7,604 nt of DNA from Cyanobacteria bacterium UBA11372 (GCA_003486675.1 DNGG01000410.1:1-7604); one strand, 5' to 3'; shown: positions 1 to 3,944, counted from the first letter of the stretch. The notes: generated by a model from the sequence alone, not told the origin. Numbers and translations: made by a program.

Positions 1-8
1 GTCGTTCC

Positions 9-269
9 ATGCCCAGGCAAATACCAAAGAAAAATTTAAAAATTACCAAAGGCGAACCAGAGCTTTATGACGAAAAGAAAAAGCCTCTGAATATAGCAAT
101 GACGCCAACTGGGGCAAAAATGCTTGATGATTTGGCAAAGAATATGGGACTGACTAGAAGCGAATTGGTAGAGCGGATTGCTAGAGGAATAATTCCTTTG
201 CAAACCAATTCTTTAGAAACTGATGAATTGGAAAAATCCGCAGAGCAATCCAAATTGTCATCGGCTTGA
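9..269 (+). CDS. small ribbon-helix-helix (CopG-like) protein, probable DNA-binding regulator or antitoxin
   Basis: An 86-residue protein. The N-terminal ~28 residues are basic (several KK pairs). Residues ~26-60 follow the RHH pattern: a short strand (PLNIAMTP), a first helix (about GAKMLDDLAKNMG), a turn with LTRSE, and a second helix (ELVERIARG). RHH proteins bind operator DNA as dimers through the strand, and many are antitoxins, but no toxin gene follows here. The last ~20 residues are polar and end in SKLSSA, nearly the same ending as the RHH gene at 587-826. The ATG is 8 nt from the window edge, so its ribosome binding site cannot be judged and an earlier in-frame start is possible. 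The 3' end overlaps the convergent small gene at 258-377 by 12 nt. RHH assignment is inference from pattern; exact target unknown. Confidence 0.6.
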   Translation: MPRQIPKKNLKITKGEPELYDEKKKPLNIAMTPTGAKMLDDLAKNMGLTRSELVERIARGIIPLQTNSLETDELEKSAEQSKLSSA

Positions 270-377
270 ATAGAGTAGCCTCCAGCACGCTGACGCGATC
301 GCAAAATCTTCTAAGGCTTGCTGATACCCATTTTGGTACGCAGAGGGGCTGTCAGTCGGACAGCTTGGTTTTACCAT
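258..377 (-). CDS. 39-residue hypothetical protein with a strong ribosome binding site
   Basis: Starts at ATG 377-375, preceded 8 nt upstream by AAGGAGA, the clearest Shine-Dalgarno sequence among the small genes here. The product begins MVKPSC, has a polar stretch with a YQNGYQQALEDFAIA segment (residues ~14-28), and ends in CWRLLYSSR. YQxGYQxALEDF-type segments resemble the start of longer cyanobacterial small proteins as I remember them, so this may be a truncated copy whose 3' part was lost where it meets the RHH gene. It overlaps that gene's 3' end tail to tail. It diverges from the RHH gene at 587, and the shared upstream region holds a 20-bp palindrome. No function assigned. An inefficient longer start upstream is possible but lacks a comparable binding site. 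Confidence 0.45.
   Translation of the reverse strand: MVKPSCPTDSPSAYQNGYQQALEDFAIASACWRLLYSSR
348..372 (+). terminator. possible weak terminator hairpin after the first RHH gene
   Basis: GCTGTC and GACAGC form a perfect 6-bp stem around a 5-nt loop, followed by TTGGTTTT. The T-tract is interrupted and the hairpin lies inside the opposite-strand small gene, so this is only a candidate. Confidence 0.25.
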
Positions 378-406
378 TGTTAGAGTCTCCTTAATTTGGG
401 GGCAAT

Positions 407-453
407 AGCCAGCGCTGGACTGTGCAAGGTTGGGGCGCTGGCTTTTTGCTTTT
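407..453 (+). terminator. hairpin with T-tract, probable Rho-independent terminator for plus-strand transcripts
   Basis: AGCCAGCGC (407-415) and GCGCTGGCT (435-443) pair perfectly over 9 GC-rich bp with a 19-nt loop, followed by TTTTGCTTTTT. That is the layout of an intrinsic terminator reading rightwards, which would end transcription from the RHH gene at 9-269. The left arm also contains the 10-bp palindrome CCAGCGCTGG. On the opposite strand the same hairpin would sit in the 5' leader of the gene at 258-377. Confidence 0.5.
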
Positions 454-498
454 TGATTTTGTACGTTATCTATCATACTTGATTTTGTACAAAATCAA
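453..498. promoter_or_regulatory. 20-bp perfect palindrome plus extra half-site, candidate operator
   Basis: TTGATTTTGTACAAAATCAA at 479-498 is a perfect palindrome. Its left half, TTGATTTTGTAC, occurs again in direct orientation at 453-464, giving three half-sites in 46 bp, with the direct copies 26 bp apart. It lies in the space between the divergent genes at 377 (minus) and 587 (plus). On the minus strand the palindrome arm TTGATT sits 15 bp from a TATGAT -10-like hexamer (472-477), so a bound protein could block that promoter. The bound protein is unknown; the RHH protein encoded just downstream is the natural candidate. Confidence 0.55.
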
Positions 499-586
499 TC
501 AGAGATGCCAAAAAAATTAAATAGACAGATAATGAGAGATTGTGTTAGTCAAGGAAAACAACGATCTCAGAGTCAGAGAAAAGACT

Positions 587-826
587 ATGCCGCGTGGTGG
601 TCGCAGAGAAAGCAGTGGGCGCAAACTGAAGTGGAATCTGGGGAAAACTAAGGCAGTTAGGATTCCGGAAGCGATCGCAGATACGATTCTGGAGGTTGCT
701 AGACGGCTAGATGAGGGAGAGAGTATCGAGTCGGTGATTATTCCTGAATCAGAGATATTAACAGTCCAGCTTTCCCCTGATGACTTGGGGGAATTCAAAG
801 GTCACTCCAAATACTCATCAGCTTGA
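587..826 (+). CDS. ribbon-helix-helix type small protein, probably missing its coiled-coil tail
   Basis: 79 residues from ATG 587. A GTG at 542 would add 15 residues, but the MPRGG start with GAGAAAAG ahead of it fits better. The N-terminus is a glycine/arginine-rich arm (MPRGGRRESSGRK), followed by a strand (KTKAVRIP, ~20-27) and a helix (EAIADTILEVARRLDEGE, ~28-45), as in small cyanobacterial DNA-binding proteins of the MPRGG type. After residue ~67 the sequence turns to EFKGHSKYSSA and stops. In the -1 frame from the GGGGG run at 787-791, an open, helix-rich frame runs on to 952. A repaired protein would be ~122 residues with a coiled-coil end. The stop codon overlaps the TTG that opens the downstream frame. 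DNA binding is inferred from the fold pattern only. Confidence 0.6.
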   Translation: MPRGGRRESSGRKLKWNLGKTKAVRIPEAIADTILEVARRLDEGESIESVIIPESEILTVQLSPDDLGEFKGHSKYSSA

Positions 827-954
827 GGCGGGATGAGTTGGAGGGAAAAGGACAATTTGAACAGTGTCAGGCGTCCTGCGATCGCATTCAACAACTACAG
901 CAACAGATTGAGGCTTTGGAAGCAATACTAGAGAAGTTAGGTGGGAATGAATGA
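823..954 (+). CDS. short coiled-coil reading frame, likely the displaced tail of the RHH gene
   Basis: From TTG 823 this frame encodes 43 residues. Residues ~12-38 are a clear heptad-like helix rich in Q, L, I and E (DRIQQLQQQIEALEAILEKL). The TTG overlaps the TGA of the upstream RHH gene (TTGA), so translational coupling is possible, but no ribosome binding site is seen. The same frame is open upstream to 784 without an ATG or GTG, and can be joined to the RHH gene by adding one G to the GGGGG run at 787-791. I think it is more likely the displaced C-terminus of one ~122-residue protein than a separate gene. It uses a HIP1 octamer (878-885) as coding sequence. Confidence 0.4.
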   Translation: MRRDELEGKGQFEQCQASCDRIQQLQQQIEALEAILEKLGGNE

Positions 955-1036
955 GCTAGCAGAAACTTTGAGATTATTTCCAATAACCTCACGAACCCAC
1001 TCTTTCATCCTCTGTACTCCTGAATCAATCTCTGAT

Positions 1037-1492
1037 TTATCCTAAATACTTATTCGCAAATTCTTCTGGATTTAAACACTCAAACTCGCCTGTTTGTTCA
1101 GCCAAAGCACGAATCAACTCATGATTAGAAGAAACAAAACACTGCGCCTTACCAGTCTTAGCTGTTAGATAAACACCCACATCTTCACGAGGTATTATAC
1201 CCAGCGCTTCTACTCTAGAAAACTCATCAGCGTCAAGCAGCACATAGCAGACATTAAGGTTTTGCCAAATTCGTCCTAACAATTCACCTCCCCAATCTTT
1301 GTTTTTGAGGCGTTTTGCTACTCGTAATATTTGGTCAAATAATTCCTCAGAGACTACGACCTCAACTGAGCTTGGTTCTTCCTCTCCAAACCCCACCCAT
1401 TGTAACAGGCGACTTTCATAGGTATTGGGATCGGCAGCGCCAATAATGTAGACATTTGTATCAAAAAACACCCGGTTTAGAGCAATCGCCAT
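1037..1492 (-). CDS. PIN-domain protein, VapC-like toxin of a Phd/PIN toxin-antitoxin pair
   Basis: 151 residues. PIN domains are Mg-dependent RNases; as TA toxins they cut tRNA or rRNA and stop translation. Visible motifs are VFFDTNVYI with Asp11, an acidic SEELFDQI segment (Glu49/Glu50) in the position of the second acid, and PREDVGVYLTAKTGKA with Asp104. The fourth acidic position, usually an Asp in VTxD, reads VSSNHELI here, so it is Asn123. Length and the DxN start fit the PIN_3-like group better than the shortest VapC toxins. The ATG overlaps the antitoxin stop by one base (TGATG) and has GAAGGTG upstream, so the two genes are translated together. Toxicity is inferred; the Asn123 change may reduce it or may be normal for the subgroup. 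Confidence 0.8.
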   Translation of the reverse strand: MAIALNRVFFDTNVYIIGAADPNTYESRLLQWVGFGEEEPSSVEVVVSEELFDQILRVAKRLKNKDWGGELLGRIWQNLNVCYVLLDADEFSRVEALGIIPREDVGVYLTAKTGKAQCFVSSNHELIRALAEQTGEFECLNPEEFANKYLG

Positions 1493-1839
1493 CAGACACC
1501 TTCTGAGCTTTTGCTTTCTGCATTTTTTATAGATTTCTGCTGACGTTCAGCAGCTATTTCTTGTTTAATTTCCTGCACCAAATTCACGATCTTTTGGTGA
1601 GAATCATATCCAGCTTCTATTAAGGCTTGCTGAAACTGCTGTTGAAAGCTATCTAAAGGTATGAGTTCCCGTTGAGCATATTCGCGCATCCCCACTAAAG
1701 CCTCAAAAGCTTCCACGCCTAACAGGATTGCTTTTGGCTTGCCTTCAGAAGTCAAGATAATTAGTTCGCGCTCATCAGCAGCACGATCTACCAGCTCGGA
1801 GAGTTGGTTACTAGCGTCTATAATTTTTACTGTAGTCAT
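1492..1839 (-). CDS. Phd/YefM-family antitoxin
   Basis: 115 residues. Residues ~3-50 fit the Phd/YefM DNA-binding fold: KIIDASNQLSELVDRA, then ELIILTSEGKPKAILLGVEA, then a helix around FEALVGM. In this family the N-terminal domain binds the operator and the C-terminal part wraps the toxin; here the C-terminal half is a long, charged, glutamine-rich helix region (~55-105). The downstream PIN gene overlaps its stop codon by 1 nt, the normal antitoxin-first order. The start codon has no clear ribosome binding site. Immediately upstream lies the palindrome TATCAATTGATA, suited to autoregulation, and a TATTAT -10-like hexamer at 1882-1887. A C-terminal tail longer than the core Phd family is noted. 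Confidence 0.82.
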   Translation of the reverse strand: MTTVKIIDASNQLSELVDRAADERELIILTSEGKPKAILLGVEAFEALVGMREYAQRELIPLDSFQQQFQQALIEAGYDSHQKIVNLVQEIKQEIAAERQQKSIKNAESKSSEGV

Positions 1840-1840
1840 T

Positions 1841-1852
1841 TATCAATTGATA
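1841..1852. promoter_or_regulatory. 12-bp perfect palindrome at the Phd antitoxin start, candidate operator
   Basis: TATCAATTGATA is a perfect palindrome ending 1 bp before the antitoxin ATG (1839). Phd-family antitoxins bind palindromes near their own promoters, so this is a sensible autoregulation site. A -10-like TATTAT (minus strand, 1882-1887) lies upstream; the best -35-like match, TTAGCC (1907-1912), is 19 bp away and weak. Confidence 0.45.
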
Positions 1853-1908
1853 GTTTTAGTTGGGGAATTTATCTACCTTTTATAATATCATGCTATTGGG
1901 GATTTTGG

Positions 1909-2001
1909 CTAAGGTAAGCGTTCTTGTAATTCTCCCTGGGAATACCTCACTAACGGTTCATCTTGGAAACTTCCAGCCGTCTTTTCAAAGAAACCTACAG
2001 G
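1909..2001 (-). pseudogene. stranded C-terminal tail of the orphan antitoxin, beyond an in-frame TAG
   Basis: The frame of the antitoxin at 2002-2274 stays open for 30 codons after its TAG, ending at TAG 1911-1909. The readable peptide runs PVGFFEKTAGSF, then QDEPLVRYSQGELQERLP. Antitoxins of this type in cyanobacteria commonly end in a GWPPGFFE...GEPLVR...QGEYE-type tail that contacts the toxin (established family pattern, from memory). The TAG stands exactly where the Trp of GWP would be, so one TGG to TAG change would explain the break. No PIN toxin frame follows. Confidence 0.6.
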
Positions 2002-2274
2002 CTATCCTAACTCTTCTGGGGTTTTCTTTGAAACTGGCGTCACAGGTTTAAACATTACCGTTACTTCTAAATCGGTATCTTTAAACTCGGTAGGGATTTT
2101 CAGTTGTAATATTCCATCCAAACCTACATGAGAACGGATTAAAATTTTATATTGAGCTACTGTCTCTATAATGTGCTTTAATTCTGCTTGCAGCGATCGC
2201 CCGTGTTCCTTGGCAAGTAATTCCAGTTTTTCTATCACCGCCGGGTCTAGATCTTCGATAATCATTTGGGTCAT
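2002..2274 (-). CDS. orphan FitA/VapB-like antitoxin, truncated by a premature stop
   Basis: 90 residues from ATG 2274. Residues ~3-35 (MIIEDLDPAVIEKLELLA, then KEHGRSLQAELKHIIE) are the RHH domain typical of FitA/VapB antitoxins. The second part has a strand-rich segment (LQLKIPTEFKDTDLEVTVMF) and ends KKTPEELG at a TAG. An ATG at 2313 would add 13 residues, but it lies inside a dispersed repeat, so I chose 2274; its ribosome binding site is poor either way. The missing tail is still readable in the same frame down to 1909. No toxin gene follows. A promoter-like pair, TTGGTA (2392-2397) and TATTAT (2370-2375) with a 16-bp gap, sits at the end of the upstream vapC. It could still bind DNA through the intact RHH part. 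Confidence 0.72.
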   Translation of the reverse strand: MTQMIIEDLDPAVIEKLELLAKEHGRSLQAELKHIIETVAQYKILIRSHVGLDGILQLKIPTEFKDTDLEVTVMFKPVTPVSKKTPEELG

Positions 2275-2292
2275 AACTTGTTCGTCAGGCAC

Positions 2293-2324
2293 GTTAGCCC
2301 TAGCGTAACGCATCCTACGCTAAC
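2293..2324. repeat. palindromic repeat copy sharing TAACGCATCCTA with the repeat at 3912
   Basis: TAGCGTA (2301-2307) and TACGCTA (2316-2322) form a 7-bp stem around 8 nt; GTTAG and CTAAC further out extend it with mismatches. The 12-mer TAACGCATCCTA (2306-2317) is identical to the right arm of the repeat at 3912-3944. It lies in the gap between vapC and the orphan antitoxin. Confidence 0.5.
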
Positions 2325-2369
2325 TGGCGCGATCGCTATGCATAATTTTCATCAGCAGTCATATTTTTT

Positions 2370-2397
2370 ATAATAGCGATCGCCTCCTATTTACCAA
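2370..2397 (-). promoter_or_regulatory. possible promoter for the orphan antitoxin
   Basis: On the minus strand, TTGGTA (4 of 6 to TTGACA) is followed after 16 bp by TATTAT (5 of 6 to TATAAT). It overlaps the stop codon of vapC and would start a transcript near 2363, giving an ~89-nt leader containing the palindromic repeat. Sequence match only. Confidence 0.35.
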
Positions 2398-2795
2398 ATC
2401 GTCTGAATGTTTGTTAACGCCTGAATTCGCAGATCGCGAGTAACAAGAGGAAGCGCCAAACACAAAGCCGTAGCTGCAATAATTCTATCGGGCATATCGG
2501 GAACTGTTGCCCGGTCAATTTGCCGAATCATTGCTGTTACATTGCGATCCAAAGGTGCTAGTACAATGCCAACATTGGGGTCGTCCAAAGCATTTAAAAT
2601 TCGTGTCAGTACTTCTTCTGCCAAGCGTCCCCTTTCAACCAAATAAGAGATTTCTACGATTGAGATCGCCGATACATAAATAGGATTACCAGCATTAATT
2701 GCTTGTTCAAAGGCGGTTAATGCTGCTTCTGATAATCTCTCTAGGTCAAAAATGTACCAAATCAAAGCATGTGTATCTGTTACTACTGATGTCAT
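2391..2795 (-). CDS. vapC: VapC-type PIN-domain toxin
   Basis: 134 residues from ATG 2795, the usual VapC length. The four acidic residues of the PIN active site are all visible: Asp7 in VVTDTHALIW, Glu48 in SAISIVEISYL, Asp103 in VPDMPDRIIAATAL and Asp121 in LVTRD. They bind Mg for RNA cleavage, so the protein looks catalytically complete. A longer frame to 2825 exists, but the start at 2795 is marked by GGGAGA upstream and by a 1-nt overlap with the stop codon of the antitoxin gene (TAATG). Toxin activity would be held in check by the DUF2281-type partner. The family's usual target is tRNA or rRNA; the target here cannot be read from sequence. Confidence 0.88.
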   Translation of the reverse strand: MTSVVTDTHALIWYIFDLERLSEAALTAFEQAINAGNPIYVSAISIVEISYLVERGRLAEEVLTRILNALDDPNVGIVLAPLDRNVTAMIRQIDRATVPDMPDRIIAATALCLALPLVTRDLRIQALTNIQTIW

Positions 2796-3019
2796 TAAAC
2801 AATCTCCCTCGGAAAATTCCCCCACATTTCTTTGCGCGCTTGGGCAATATCTTCTTCGGTGATATCTATCTTCAAATCAGCGCACAATCCTCTAACGCTG
2901 CGTAAGGGAGGCTTAGCTGTCATTTTTTGATACAAAAATTCTACAAAATCCAATAATTCTTGTTGCTTATCTACAGGTAATTGCCGCAACTTTTCTAAGA
3001 CTGCTTGCTCGATGTTCAT
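2795..3019 (-). CDS. DUF2281-type (VapB) antitoxin partner of VapC
   Basis: 74 residues. The N-terminal half (MNIEQAVLEKLRQLPVDKQQ, then ELLDFVEFLYQK) is the typical DUF2281 helix pair. The C-terminal half carries GLCADLKIDITEEDIAQARK and ends MWGNFPREIV, the common toxin-binding tail of cyanobacterial VapC partners. AGGAAA lies ~7 nt before the ATG. The stop codon overlaps the vapC start by one base, the standard antitoxin-first arrangement with coupled translation. The gene follows the 57-residue gene at 3245-3072 with a 52-nt gap and may share its promoter. DUF2281 antitoxins are unlike the Phd type of the neighbouring pair, so the two TA pairs are not recent duplicates. Confidence 0.82.
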   Translation of the reverse strand: MNIEQAVLEKLRQLPVDKQQELLDFVEFLYQKMTAKPPLRSVRGLCADLKIDITEEDIAQARKEMWGNFPREIV

Positions 3020-3071
3020 ATATTTTTTCCTGGGTTAACGAGCGATTTGGGAGAAGTCAACTCCATCAAAT

Positions 3072-3245
3072 TTACCGGAACTGGCCATTTTTCAGAGCTT
3101 GGCGGCGACGACGAGCGGAAATGCGCTTTGCTAGAGCAATCATCCGATCGTTAACCACAGCCCTGCCAGAATCAATTGCTTCCAGCAGTTTCTTAGCAGC
3201 CATACCTGAAACGGGCTTAGATTGTGTCTGGAGAGGATATTTCAT
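3072..3245 (-). CDS. 57-residue basic protein of unknown function, first gene of the DUF2281-VapC operon
   Basis: From ATG 3245 to TAA 3072. I do not recognise the family. The first ~15 residues are polar; residues ~15-42 look helical (MAAKKLLEAIDSGRAVVNDR, then MIALAKRI); the end is strongly basic (SARRRRQALKNGQFR), suggesting nucleic acid binding. No Shine-Dalgarno precedes the ATG. A promoter-like pair at 3257-3285 places the transcript start only about 5 nt upstream, so the message could be leaderless; ATG 3203 is an alternative start. The frame is open from a stop just upstream, so it may also be the tail of an older gene. The antitoxin starts 52 nt after its stop, on the same strand. 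Coding status is inferred from composition and context. Confidence 0.45.
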   Translation of the reverse strand: MKYPLQTQSKPVSGMAAKKLLEAIDSGRAVVNDRMIALAKRISARRRRQALKNGQFR

Positions 3246-3256
3246 GGGAAGACGAT

Positions 3257-3285
3257 ATTTTATTTATCTATGTCTATCATAACAA
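3257..3285 (-). promoter_or_regulatory. sigma-70 type promoter for the 57-residue gene and DUF2281-VapC operon
   Basis: TTGTTA (3280-3285; 4 of 6 to consensus) and TAAAAT (3257-3262; 5 of 6) are separated by exactly 17 bp on the minus strand. A start near 3250 falls just ahead of ATG 3245. This is the best -35/-10 match that I found in the accessory part. Confidence 0.5.
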
Positions 3286-3287
3286 GT

Positions 3288-3434
3288 GCTTGCGTAATCT
3301 TTGCGGCAGTTCAATTATGGCGCGATCGCTCAACGTAATTTTCATCATTGTTCGCATTACTTTAATTTTCCACTTCCTAATAACGTTGAAAATATTTATA
3401 CTGTTCCTTCTCTATTTGCTTGCGTAACCTTTGC
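3288..3434. repeat. 17-bp near-perfect direct repeat, 130 bp apart
   Basis: GCTTGCGTAATCTTTGC (3288-3304) and GCTTGCGTAACCTTTGC (3418-3434) differ at one base. On the minus strand both read QRLRK in frames that are open locally: in the 101-residue gene (LLQRLRKQIEK) and in a 26-codon frame at 3357-3277 (LPQRLRKHLL). This may be a small tandem duplication. Confidence 0.4.
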
Positions 3435-3682
3435 AATAGTAATAATCTATATGTAGCTTCTTGATATGCTTCCTTAGATGGCGAACTTCCCAATTTATCC
3501 AACATTTCATCAGTTTCTTGAACAATGGCATCGCGAAAGAAATCGCTCAGCTTTCTGCGATTCATTCCTTCAAGTTGGATGACAGCAACTTCTACAGGTT
3601 CTCCATCGACTTTCATCTCTTTTATTTCTGATTTACCTATTCTAGAAAACTCCGAGCGCGCAAGCCAATGGTAAAAATCCAT
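3377..3682 (-). CDS. hypothetical protein, probably the 3' part of a frameshifted gene
   Basis: 101 residues from ATG 3682. I do not recognise the family. The middle (IKEMKVDGEPVEVAVIQLEG) looks like two beta strands; the second half is charged and helical with LLLLQRLRKQIEKEQ (~83-97), possibly a coiled coil. There is no ribosome binding site before ATG 3682. A frame starting at ATG 3731 with a good site (AGGAAAAAGG) runs into it in another frame and stops at 3642. Removing one T (coding strand) from the run at 3673-3677 would join them into a 117-residue protein. I therefore take this as the larger part of a split gene. It is cytoplasmic by composition, with no signal peptide or membrane segment. 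Confidence 0.5.
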   Translation of the reverse strand: MDFYHWLARSEFSRIGKSEIKEMKVDGEPVEVAVIQLEGMNRRKLSDFFRDAIVQETDEMLDKLGSSPSKEAYQEATYRLLLLQRLRKQIEKEQYKYFQRY

Positions 3683-3731
3683 CTGTTAAGCTATCAAAGG
3701 CATTCAGAAGTTCTTCTACTGAAGCAGTCAT
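3642..3731 (-). pseudogene. 29-codon N-terminal fragment overlapping the 101-residue gene in another frame
   Basis: ATG 3731 is preceded by AGGAAAAAGG, and the product begins MTASVEELLNAFDSLTD, which reads like the N-terminus of small cyanobacterial antitoxin-like proteins, then drifts to GFLPLACALGVF and stops at TAG. The good ribosome binding site here, and its absence at 3682, suggest that this is the true start of the gene that continues at 3377-3682 after a one-base shift in the TTTTT run. Confidence 0.5.
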
Positions 3732-3820
3732 AGCCTTTTTCCTATATTTTCTCTTAGCATAACACGGGGCTAACTGAATTATTTTTACTGCCTCGCTTAC
3801 GATCTGGCTGGATTAAGATT

Positions 3821-3893
3821 GTAGGGGCGGGTTTTACGAGAAATCCTTGCTATCAGCGCAAAGTATAAATAAACTCGCCCCGGCTTACGCTAC
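3821..3893. repeat. cyanobacterial inverted-repeat element (MITE-like) with GTAGGGGCGGG end
   Basis: GGGGCGGGTTT (3824-3834) and AAACTCGCCCC (3871-3881) are inverted with one mismatch, around an inner stretch beginning ACGAGAAATCC. GTA and TAC flank the element. The form matches short non-coding repeats often seen between cyanobacterial genes. No coding capacity. Confidence 0.5.
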
Positions 3894-3911
3894 CAAGACA
3901 ACAGAACATAA

Positions 3912-3944
3912 TAGGATGCGTTACGCGATCGCTAACGCATCCTA
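3912..3944. repeat. perfect hairpin repeat TAGGATGCGTTA / TAACGCATCCTA
   Basis: A 12-bp perfect stem encloses the 9-nt loop CGCGATCGC, which holds a HIP1 octamer. Related copies lie at 2293-2324 (identical 12-mer) and 4543-4574 (GGTGCGTTA/TAACGCACC). Together with the element at 3821, this fills most of the 260-bp gap between the genes at 3731 and 3992; nothing else is seen there. Confidence 0.6.

Noticed and set aside
937..1008. 23-codon minus-strand frame MKEWVREVIGNNLK... with AGGAG 8 nt before ATG
   Set aside because: Very short, overlaps the coiled-coil frame tail to tail, and no recognisable family; kept only as a possible remnant downstream of the PIN gene.
1860..2051. 63-residue plus-strand frame
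   Set aside because: Lies opposite the readable tail of the broken antitoxin; no binding site and no family resemblance.
2796..2825. Longer vapC start at 2825
   Set aside because: The added residues overlap the antitoxin frame, whereas ATG 2795 has GGGAGA upstream and the coupled TAATG overlap.
3277..3357. 26-codon minus-strand frame MRTMMKITLSDRAIIEL...
   Set aside because: Reads a little like an antitoxin start but is too short and lacks a good ribosome binding site; noted under the direct repeat instead.
3224..3427. 67-residue plus-strand hydrophobic frame
   Set aside because: Opposite to the 57-residue gene's start, promoter and the end of the 101-residue gene; hydrophobicity comes from T-rich sequence.
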